Below the pieces are notes generated by a model that was given only the letters and a program-made list of their open reading frames with translations, was not told the DNA's origin and did not search any database. Below are positions 24,124 through 35,100 of a stretch of 64,000 nucleotides of DNA, in pieces. The DNA comes from Gnetum montanum (Eukaryota > Streptophyta > Gnetopsida > Gnetales > Gnetaceae). The stretch is taken from positions 99,215-163,214 of the forward strand of contig MNCI01029529.1 in NCBI GenBank assembly GCA_015680685.1, in the 5' to 3' direction. Numbering within the stretch: position 1 is the first letter of the stretch; the number at the start of each line of letters is the position of its first letter. The position numbers and the translations under genes were made by a program.

Positions 24124-24983
24124 TGATAAATCATTCAACAAGCTACATCAACTAGCATGCGTCAACGTAGCCCTATTGATGCATGATTTGATGCATCAAT
24201 GTAGATGCATTGATGGAGGGTCTAGTCTTACCTATACAAATATGCACACCCACCACATTTATGGTACATTAAGTTGATAATGTAGCCAAGTTCTTGCAGT
24301 TTTCTTTCATTATAATTAGAATATTTTCTAAGGGCTCGCAATAGGACTTCAAGGATTGTACGAATCCTTATTCGAGCATCAATGTACCTAGAAACTTTGA
24401 TGTAACAGTAATAAAGATGAGATTCTTAAAACTCCTTGCAGCATTTAGAATAGATTAATGTTTACTTCCATGCACTTTATTATTTATGTACTTTACATTC
24501 ATATGTTTCATTAATTAATCTACTTAATACCATCACATACGTACAATCACCTTGAGTATATTGTTAACGCTTTGTAATCCCATTGGTGTTATCACTTGGT
24601 TCATCTAGTAGCCTAATACTTAATAACCCAATAGCGTTTATAATGAGTTCAAGATGTGTACAAAAGGTGGGCTTGGATGCTTATGTTAGGATAGTTAGAC
24701 TAAGGCATTAGATAGCTAAATAGTTAATCAATTCTCTTTATTTCATACTTAGATTAAATTAAATAAAATATATAATATAAATAAATATCATATGCCTTGG
24801 CTTACACTTAACCATATACTTATGCTTACACAAGTAAAGCCAAGAAGATAATGATCATGCCTCTAAGTCACTATCTTTGCCCATCAGTGGATTTAGGGGC
24901 TAAGTTCATGGAATTCAACTAGATTGCTAGTGCAACACTTGTGATTTGTATGGTTGGGCGTAGGGACTACTTGCTACTCATCA
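24124..24983 (+). repeat. 3' LTR of element B
   Basis: Starts TGATAAATCA, ends GCTACTCATCA, about 860 bp. It has U3 repeats of CATCAA/TTGATG type, and the mid blocks GGTAATCCCATTGG and GTTGGGCGTAGGGACTAC are shared with the other LTRs. Confidence 0.8.
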
Positions 24984-25343
24984 TTATTAAAATACGGGTT
25001 AACTAAAACATACAATTACACCACACAATAATACTACTTCAATAAAACTTGTATGAAATATTTTATTGATTAAAATCTCAATTTTTAAACTTAGTACAAA
25101 GATTTGAAATGGGAGCAAGAGTAAGAGTGATCAAGGGTATGGGTGCTAGTGTGGTTGAAGCTATAGGAATAGGGATGGATGCTAGTGAACGATTTTGCGG
25201 TGGCAGTGACAAGGAAAGATCCAAAGCTTGGTAACAAATGTTGGGAGGGGGGGGGCAGGTGTTGTTGACAGCCAAGGGATGAAGGCATTGAGACTTGTTC
25301 TAGGCAAGAAGTTCATATGTGACTCCAGGTGCAGTGTCCCCCT
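24984..25343 (+). other. Flank and probable 5' UTR of the L1 element
   Basis: AT-rich up to about 25090, then G-rich (GGGAGGGGGGGGGCAGG near 25240), as expected for a plant L1 5' UTR. I cannot place the exact start of the LINE or a target duplication. Confidence 0.4.
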
Positions 25344-26086
25344 TTTGATGGAGTTAGGACGATGGAGTTGAGCTTGATAGGCAAATTCATTTCAAGTAGG
25401 GCCAGACCCTAGATGGACCTAGTAATGAAATGGATCCAAACTACATGAAAATTGGCTAACATTGAGGTTTACAACCTCTCTAAGGACTTGCTACTTTTCA
25501 TTTTTTAGTCCACCGATGACCGTGATTGAATCCTAATGGAGGGGTTATGGTTCTATGAGGCCCATCATTTGGTGTTAACAGTGTAGAGGCTAGGGGTCCA
25601 CAAGGATGAGATCTTTTCACCAGGATGCCTATGTGGGTCACAGCATTTGGCATCCCCTAGAAAATATGGATAAAGGATTTCTTGAAAACCTTCATCAATT
25701 TCTTTGGTAAGTTTATTGCATTTGACAAGTTCATGAGCTTAATGGAGCAAATGGAATTCACTCATTTCTACTTTTGATGGTCACTTTTATCAAAAGATTT
25801 AGTGCATGAAATGATTCTGGATCTTTCCTCAGGAGAGGAAAGAATCCTAGTTGAATATGAAAACATCGATGACGACAAAGCTTCTCCAAGGAATATGGGT
25901 GGTAGTTGTACTATCTATGGAAAGGCAGGTCATCTAACTACCACTTATAGGGTTCAATCTAAGGCTCAGTTGCTAGGAAACATGTTGGATTTGGGTTGGT
26001 ATAAGGTTAGCAAGAAAGGTTGGCCCATCCTAGAATCCATAGGGTCTATAGAGCATAAAGAAGAGGGGTTTGAGTCTCTAAAGTAA
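25344..26086 (+). pseudogene. L1 ORF1 (DUF4283-type, degenerate zinc knuckle)
   Basis: Begins MELSLIGKFI and continues with a DUF4283-like pattern: DLVMKWIQTT, NIEVYNLSKDLLLFIF, DRD.ILMEGLWFYEAHHLVLT. A final 94-codon open stretch (25802-26086) contains CTIYGKAGHLTTTYRV, a CCHC knuckle in which the second Cys and last Cys are Tyr. The first ten residues match ORF1 of the L1 in the IMP4 intron, so both belong to one family. The role would be RNA binding in the LINE ribonucleoprotein. Several stops. Confidence 0.7.
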
Positions 26087-26382
26087 AAGGTAACCCCTCA
26101 CCAATCAGAGCTGGACCTTGTTGATAATGGCAATGATCTCTCATTGTTGGGAAGCTAGGTATCTAACATATGGGGATCATCGAAGTCCTAGATGTAAAAT
26201 ATTATACTGGCCTACAAGGAAAACTCTGAAATACTAATGGAGGCTTTTCTAGTCTTATCGAATCTCAAGATAACTGGTCACCCCATCACGTTCATTGTTA
26301 AAAGTAAGAAAACACAAATGGGGTTAGATTTGGGATATTAACAAACCTAGGTCTATAAAAAATAGTCTATCAATAGACCATG

Positions 26383-29300
26383 AATATTTTTTCATGGAAT
26401 TGTAGGGGTCAAGATATGCCTTATAAATGAAATACCCTAAAAGAAATTATTCAGAATGAAAGATGTAAACTGATATGCTTACAAGAAACAAAATTGCAAC
26501 AAATGGAATCTCAAATCTTGAGATGGGAGGATTGGAAAACACAAATGGTCCCTTGCTAGGGCTGGGCTGGGCAGCTGGCCACTCTTTATTGATTACCTAT
26601 CATGTTAGTTGATGCGTCCACTTAGAGCATACTAGTCCTTGTTGTGCCAAAAGATATCTAGATCACCAATGTTTATGGGGCTCAAAATTGGAAGATTCAA
26701 CTACAAGAGCTTAGACAACTAGTGTAGGTGATCCCTAATTGGAGACAGTGGATTCTAATTAGAGATTTCAATCAAAGGCTTTACCAATGGAACAAGTCCA
26801 GAGGTGACACTATGGATCCCCTAGGATGTCAAGAATTATAGGCATTTCTTGAGAAACACAAGCTCATCAATATGAAAATTAGGGACTACAAATTCACATG
26901 GAAGAACTGCCAAATAGGAAAAGGATCAGATGCTATCATGGATTGACTAGGTTTGGATTAGCTTGAGGCTTGTGCTGAGGTTTGATATTTAGATGTCTAG
27001 GAAGGAGTGACAGGCTTTAGACCATTGCTCACTTATTTGTCAAATCCATAGACACCTAACAACTACTCCTCATTTGTTTTGGTTTGAGCAGACATGGCTT
27101 ATCAAACCTTGTCTTTGGCCAGTGATAGCTGCAATTTGGGGGACCTACCCGACACAAGAGGATCCCAAGGAGTTTCTAAAAATGGACTACAACAACTCAA
27201 ATAGAAGCTACAAGCCAAAGCTTTAGAAGATAAATATACCTTTCATGCTCATTGTGCCAAATTACAATAGAGGATGGGAGAAATTGAGGCACAACAAGAG
27301 AAAGGCATAGAGTTGGAGGAAGAAGAATAGCAAATCCTATGTGAGTTGCAAGACCTTTTGATGGAGGAAGAAATGAATTGAAGATAGCATGCAAGAATAA
27401 TTTGGCTCTATAAGGGAGACCAAAACACACCTTTTTTTTTTTTTTTTTTTTGCTACCACCAAAACATAGGAAGAAGCAAAGAGGATGATACAAGTGGTGT
27501 AGGGGAACACCACTCTAGTTGACAACTAAGATATTGTTGAGGCAATGCATCAATATTGGGCTACCATCTAGCATAGGCAATGGACCAAACCACTCTTGGG
27601 TTGGATCAAAAAGGTCATTGGGAGGTGGAGAATAGGATGCTACTCAAGCCCTTCATGATGAGGGACTTGGAAGAAGCAATGGTGACCATGAAAACTAATA
27701 AGGCTTTGGGGCCAAACAGATGGACAATCGAAGTTTTCAAAGAGTTCATGGATATTATGGAGGAGAATATGCTTGAGGCTTTCAACCAAATTCTACGCTA
27801 GTAGTAGGTCTAGTGGGAGATTAAATGTTCAAGGATTGTCCTCATCCCCAAAGTAACTAACCTCTAGCACTAGTGTAGTTCAAGCTTATTGGGATTTGTA
27901 ATACCCTACTTTGGCTTTTTATGAAGATGCTCATTCATCGTTTGACCTCATTGATGCCAAAGCTAGTTGGGGGGCATCAAGCGATTTTTGTTAAACGATG
28001 GTTTCTACAAGAACAAGTCCTGCACTCACTGCACAATACAGGGCACCTGGGAATGTGCATCAAGTTAGATATTACGAAGACATATGATACTGTCAGTTGG
28101 GATGTGCTGAAGGAGATTATGCTATGCAAAGGTTTTGATCCCAAGTTTGTGGACCTTTGTATCCAACTACATGCTTCAAGGAGCTACTCCTTTGATATTA
28201 ATGGACAACTTTGGGGGTTTGCTAAACTAGGACAAGGGCTTAAATAGGGAGACCCTCTTTCCCCGCTCCTATTTATTATGGCCATGGATACGTTACACAT
28301 CTACTACAAGTTGGAGGGGACGAGAGGCTTAGAGATTGCTGGAGTGGATTACCTTGTAGAACATTATGCTAACGATATGATTCTGTTTTCGCTCGCGGCT
28401 ATGGCATAGGCCCTTGCACTTAATCACATGTTGGATCGGATGGCCTAGGAGGTGAGTCTTGAGGTCAATCAAGCAAAGTTGGTGATTCACTTGGTGAATG
28501 CTAATGATCAAGTTAAGGGTAGGAATTCCCAAATATTGGGGATCCTACCATGCACTACTCAAGATTCATATATGGGAATGTCGATTTTTTCCTAGCATTA
28601 ATGTCACATGTGGTTATCCCTAGTTCAAAAATTGCAATAGCGAACTGGCCATTGGACTAATCATTTCCTGACACAAAAAGAAAAGATTATGTTGGCTTCT
28701 TCCATCTTCATGGTAGTTGCTTGCTTCATGGCACTCATGGCATCCCTCCCAATGGGGATCATCCTCAATGTTGAGCAACTTATTTGTAATTTCATTTGGT
28801 CAAGGGGCAAGGGGGTAATAGGTTACACCTTATTTGCTAGGAAAACAAAGCAAGGCCAAAGAAGGTTGGGGGTATTGGGCTATTGAAATTCCAAGATGAG
28901 ATCATGCTAGGGCTTCAGCACCAGGTAAATCGATTACTACAACTTGAGGAGTGTTCAACTTAATGGGTGAACATCATGTGCCAAAAGTATCAACAGTGGA
29001 AGGCTAGGACGCACAGGTCCTTGTTGTGGTAGGCCATGAGCAAACATGCAAGAGAGATGATGCAAAAGGAACTCCTTGGAAAACCTCCCAAAGATATTGT
29101 TACTATAAAGTACTCCTCAACTTGGATGAAAGAATATCTAGAAGGGTAGGCTATCCAAAAAAATAAAAAAAAAATTCTGCCTAATTAAGCGGTCCATGCT
29201 CCCGGTGCAAGCTTTTCTCAATGTGTGAGAGTTAGGCATTAATGCTCTTTACCCTCTATGTCAACAAGCACCTAAGACCATTAATCATTTTGTTTACCAA

Positions 29301-30000
29301 TGCTCCTATTCTTTGGACACTTGGAGGCCAACTGTGATATCCCCGTCGGTTAACCTGGATAGTGATTCAAAAGTGACTAAGATGTTATGGGTTTTATGAA
29401 AAACTAGAAATAATTTAATTTTCAAGGCCTAGTGCCTTCCTCTATCAATGCTGGTTGCTGTAGCTGGGACCCAGCTATGGTGGGAGGCTTCAATTAGTAT
29501 GGGTTCCATGCAGCTATTTGAGACCTCTACTACTGGCTTCCAAGCAGACACATTGTTGTGGAAGATGGTGGAGTGTATGGGATGGGTTGAGCTCCTACCT
29601 AGGCTTGAAGGGAATCTTGAACTGGTTGATGGCTCATTCTTTTCTAGTCAAGGTGGGAGAGGAGATGACATTTTAGGGGGTGCAAATTATGTTAACGAAG
29701 CCTGCGTTGGCAGTGTCTTTAGGAGTCCCGACGGAGGGGGAAATTATTCCCTTGATTCTACGTAGCCTTGAACATGGTAAAAGCTTCTTCAAATGGGCTA
29801 TTCTAAAGACAATGAGTGGACATGTGTCAAAGTCTATGTTGCCACATATTTGGCAAGAGGCAACAATGTTAATTGAAAGATTCTTAATCCATTCTGATAG
29901 CTCGGCTAAGCTACTAGGCATCCACTTTGCTTTTATGCGCTATATGTGGCATGGTATTTTGGTCAATTTGCTGAGATATTTTCTTGCGAAGCTTCGATGA
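26383..30000 (+). pseudogene. L1 ORF2 (endonuclease, reverse transcriptase, RNase H)
   Basis: Starts MNIFSWNCRGQ, the standard start of plant L1 ORF2 endonucleases, with LICLQETKL, the catalytic-Glu motif, 70 bases on. The RT region shows KAYDTVSW-like KTYDTVSWDVL, GDPLSPLLF and YANDMILFS, where the normal (F/Y)ADD reads YAND. A zinc-ribbon-like C-terminal segment (LYPLCQQAPKTINHFVYQC) follows near 29250, then an RNase H-like segment around 29670-29900. There are more than 20 stops and some frame shifts; a run of 20 T sits near 27440. Plus strand, same direction as ORF1. Confidence 0.75.
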
Positions 30001-31104
30001 TAGCGTCATAAGTGCCATTCTGGTCTTATTTTGGACTTGTGGAGGACCAGGGTGCCAATGCTACCACAAGAGCCTAGGTCAAATCCCAAGTTTGTGTGTA
30101 CTAGAATACTAAAATGTTTTGGGACGTTAGGGTCTGTGTTGGGGTTAGGGGTAGCACATCTACCCAACCTAATGCTTAGGTGGGAGTTGGCACGAGGGAT
30201 GGTTGAGTTGCCAACAGAAGTGGCATAGTAGGGCAGATTAACTCCGAGGGACAAGATTAGGAAACAATGTGTTTCTCTTAGGCTAAAAGTCAAACCTAGA
30301 TTCAAAAGGCTGCAGAAGCAACTACTGTGCGAGATAAGGTGGAGGAGCAAGCCATCTAGAATGCAAGATGGACTGCATGGGAGGAAGATTTGAAGCAAGT
30401 TACTACCCTAGCTACACTACATCATGCTGAGTTAAACGCAAAGATTTGTAGGCACCAGCAAGTGCAAGAAGAATCAGCCAAGGTTGTGCTTATCAATGAA
30501 TTACATGTACAGATATGAGAGGAAATGGAACAGGAGAAGAAATGGTAGCTGGATACGGTGTAGGAGGCTAGGCGGACACAAGAAAGGGATTGAATTGAGC
30601 CCACTTGGCTCTAGCAACAACTAGATAGCGCTCTTGTTACTAACGCACATGCTTGGTTTGGACGGGAAAGGGAACATGGTAAAGAGGGTTAGGAAAGAGG
30701 TGGAGTGTAGTTTTTTCAAGAGCTTGTGTCCTTGTGAACACTGCAGGACACAAGGGGTCCCCTTGGACATCCTTTATCTAGAACACAAAATTGCGATTGC
30801 ATGAGCCTTCTAAAAATCCTTTCAATGTTTTGGAATTTGGGTTGGATGGGGCTATCTAGTACCAAATTCCAAGGTTTTGTAAGATCTTTATGGTTGAGAG
30901 TTAGCAATTTGGGATAACGCAATCCACCATTGTTTCTAGGCGTAAATCATTTTGAGGTCCTAGGGATTATGGAGCTTGGTTTTTCAAGTGTCTAGGATTG
31001 CCAGGGTTTTTGTTTTCCAATGCCAAATGCCAATTGACCCTCGTGGGATGCTTTGTCCATATTTTGCAATTTTAATATATCCCAACCATTTCTCAAAAAA
31101 AATA
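30001..31104 (+). mobile_element. 3' part of the L1 element, ending in an A-rich tail
   Basis: After RNase H comes a Gln/Glu-rich stretch (30290-30600) that reads with few stops as EATTVRDKVEEQA and KICRHQQVQEESAKVV; its nature is unclear. The end, TCTCAAAAAAAATATAAATA at 31094 onward, looks like a LINE poly(A) tail. The terminal 100 bases are AT-rich with TTTTAATATATCCC just before the tail. Confidence 0.5.
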
Positions 31105-32133
31105 TAAATAAAATTTAAAAATTCTAAAAATATAAATCTTTTTTAAATTTTTAATTTGCCAATGATTTCAGATCAATATATCTAATTTATTGAGGCAAAT
31201 CTTATAATCATTAAACCACAATGGTTTTTTTTTTTTTCTACATTGATTATCATCCCAAAACAATAGCTTTTATTTAGAACAAATATTCTCAATTTTACAA
31301 ATATTATTATATAAACTAACTTACATGTTCATGGAAACTATGCTATGATATTATAATAACAATTTGACATCACATTATCCTAACCTTGTCGTACCAAGCA
31401 TAGCTACATGCTATTCATATTTATAATGTTACCCTCTTTTTATGACTTAATAAAGCATAGATGAAATGGTAAGCCTGTTGCTTTATCCATAACAAGTAGC
31501 GAGTCCACAAATTGTGATGGAAGCACCATTAGATTACGCAAGTTTGATGTTGACTGTATGGGTAAACAGTACTTATTGAACCAAGCACTAGTTGTATGAA
31601 TTACAGCCTTTATATGTTATACCTCGGCCACTGACTTTTTGGCTTACTAGTTAATAAATTTCATATTCTGAAACTGCAATGATGTCCAGATCCGAAAGAT
31701 CTCCATGTCGGTAACAAAAGTCCAGTTTCAGTTTCAGGTTTCGTGTGTAAATACTTCAAGGTTGAGAGTTCGCAACCAAGCGTTGATGTTGGACATGATT
31801 TCCGATTAATTATTGCAATTCTTTGCATAGGATGCACATTGGGGTAAAACTTTTTTTAAAAGTAAAAAAAAAAAAAAAAAAACAAATCCCAAATGCTTAC
31901 AATTGAAAAATCAAAAGGTTAAAATGTCTGGCGACAAATGTTTATCAAATCATAAGACTGCAAAATTATAACCAGAGAACCCTGTAAAACGGACAAAAAC
32001 ATTCATCCCAATGGTGCAATATACAGGAAATCCCGTGGTGATTCCTCTGAAATTGATTCAAACTACAATAGCCGTCCATTTGATATACACCCACTCTTAG
32101 GTTTGAGCGTTCCTGTAGTAGAATTGCACCAAA
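31105..32133 (-). other. IMP4 3' flank and probable 3' UTR
   Basis: AT-rich sequence downstream of the IMP4 stop codon. It contains a run of A at 31866-31882 and no gene. A 3' UTR is expected to start at 32133 and run left; I could not settle the polyadenylation site. No complete retroelement is seen here. Confidence 0.4.
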
Positions 32134-35100
32134 CTAATCACCAAGATACTTCTGTTTTTTAGCAGTGTTAATGTAAGTCCTAATAACCCACTCGTTTTGA
32201 GCTTCTGCTTGATCAACGGTTCCCAGTTTTATCTAGTGCAAACAAAAATTATTCTTTCTAGTTAGTTACTCTGGAATAAAAGAATACCATGTCTTAACCG
32301 GAAAAGAAAGAAACATGCAAAGGAGAGCTTTTCGAAGTGTTACCTGGTACAATCGCAATTCAAAGCGTGGACCTACTTCTTTTAGTTCAATAGATTTAGG
32401 GCCTCCGTGCTTCTCATAAACATGATGCCTGAAGTTTCAAATTTAATTATTAGAAAAGGTAAGTAAACAATTAATATTTTAGTTAATAAACATTAACGGT
32501 TGTGAATTAATAAACATAATCAAATCTTAGAAACTTTTAAGCAACAACCTCTTGACATTTATTGAACATGAACAATGACTAACTCCATCTAAATTAATGT
32601 TTTCTCTTCACTGCTACATGGTTTCGTCAGCATTTGCCATAATTTCATGGGTTATGCTGTTTAGCACTTTGAAATAGTTTATGTTCTCTCTTTACTGCTA
32701 CATGCCTGAATGTCTGTAGAGAAGCAGACTTTCTCTAGCATGTTTCTGAATTATATTCCAAAAATAAAATTCTACCTACACATCTTGGCATTTCATGAAT
32801 TTACAGCAAATAATCATTGCATTAATATTTGACATTTGTAATAGCAACATAACTCTTTTCTGCACCATTAAAATGAGTCTACTGCCCATTTCTGCCCCCG
32901 GAAAATGGCAAAAATTGTTAGAATGGCTTCAAAGCTGAATCTTTTATGATAGAGGTTCAGGTAATTCAGAATTTAAAGTTGGCACAATTGGTGATTTTAT
33001 CTTAATTTAAATGGTAACTGATTTTTTCAACAACAACAAAAATAAATGGTAACTAAAACACTCATCTTTCAAGTAAACATGCTCAGGAACATATAACTTT
33101 GCAAATAAGATTTATAATTTACTATTCAATTTTTAAATCACAATTTACAATATTAGACAACGCAGAATTTGTATCCATTTTAAAAAATGTTATCAATGCA
33201 CAAGTGAATTAAAGTATGCACACCTGAAGGATATATAATCTGATTGGTTTGCAAATGTAATTATACGCTTTGACTCCGGCTTAGGAACAGGGAAAAGGTA
33301 CTTCAAAATATTTGATGTTCTTTCACCAAGCTTCACCAGAAACAAATACAATCAATAAAATCATCAGTAAATATAGAGGAATAATGAACTTGATGAAAGA
33401 TGACATGTAATTTGACTAATTTCCAAGAATCAAGAATGGCAACAAAACTAAATCAGTATTTTTTGACACTTAATTTTGTAAAATCACTGTTTCAAAAACA
33501 AGAAATATTTTGCAAAAGGGATAAAAAAACATGAAGCCTAGTATCTGCCCTTTTGTCATCATAGTAAAAAATAAACCTGAATGAAAACGGCAGACAACAT
33601 AATTTTATCCTTAAATAGCCTTACGTTTTCATCTGTTATGTTGTAATATGTCAATGAAGAAATTAAATGAAATATCATGAACTGAAAGGTCAGGGAAAAC
33701 ATCATGGCTCATTGAAGTAATCGGGGCAGCTGTCAGTGCTAGCACATTCCATGAGCATATGAAGAGACTACCAGAAGCATTGAGGCTTAAAAAACAAAAT
33801 CACAATTTAATGTAAACACAAAAGCCTGTTACAAGTAATTGCTTGACACTCTGCTATTCGTTTTCACTATTTCCAACTTCAATTCATCATCATCATGATC
33901 TTCATAGCCTTGTCCCAACAAAATAGGGTTAGTTAAGTTTTCTTTCTCAATTTGCCTCTATTAAGAGCTTGATCCTTATTTATCTGCAATTTCTTCATAT
34001 CATCTTCAATCATTTTCCCCATGTCTTTTTCAGTATTCCTTTCAGAAGCTTTCTTCAAATTATGATGTGTTAACCTTTTTCTTTTTTTTCTTTTTTTCTT
34101 TTTGTGTTGTCGAGAAAAGTTCAGGAATGTATTAACGTAAAATATGTACAGCAAGGAAATACAAGGGGAAGAAAAAATCCCCCAATCGCACAAGACTTGA
34201 AACCATAGCTTATTAACGTCAGGCCACATGACAGACCATAACCACACAAAATTGGTCAACTAGAACTGGCTACAAAAGGGACCCAACACAAAACCTGAAA
34301 TCGCAGACCCAGGAAGCCCAAAACCCATCATCACTACCAAAACGAAATCGCCAAAAAAAGACACAACCCAATCGCCAAAAAAGGACACCAAACCAAGAAA
34401 CAAGAAAAGGCCAAACTCCACCCAGCCATTGAACAAAAGGTCCACCCCTGACATCCGAATCAATTGCCTTGCCACATGCATCACCATGCATGGACTTGCC
34501 AAAAAAAAAGGAACATGGCCAAAAGAACAAACCTAACATGAAAAGGGGATTACGTCTGAACGGGGCATGCTGCCCCCTACAAACCCATGAGAGGATTCTC
34601 ATGTCCTGCGAGTAGCACATCTATTGTAAGCTCCCTTGAGGGTTGTTTGAACACCCGAATCAATCTCTAACTGTGTCTACTTTGAGCAAGATGTCAATCC
34701 CAACAATCACCTAACACATCCAAGCTTTGGTGAAACTGGGAAGGCGGGACACCCCCCTACTCCCTTCCCAACGATCTCAACCATCAACAACAAAGGCCCT
34801 CCCCTCGCCATTGAAACCCAACTTCCAAGCGGAGGCAGCTCCACCCCCATCAGCTTCTTGCCTCCCCCAAGCATTTCTGGTGACCCCAGCAATGTCCAAA
34901 CAACATCATTCACATGCCCATCCCCCACAACCATGTCTTCTATCAACTTCGTTGCTTATTGCATCATCTTTGGCTCCCGCATCTCACCATCCATGCTCTC
35001 TTGCTCCGACATCTCCTGCTCAACTACTTCTATGACCTTCCTAATCGACCCATCATCCCCTTGTCTCAGTTGGGCCGCCCCAAAAGGACCCCGACACCCT

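Noticed and set aside
33441-33580. Box C-like ATGATGA on the minus strand in IMP4 intron 6
   Set aside because: No box D (CTGA) at a suitable distance and no terminal stem; not a C/D snoRNA.
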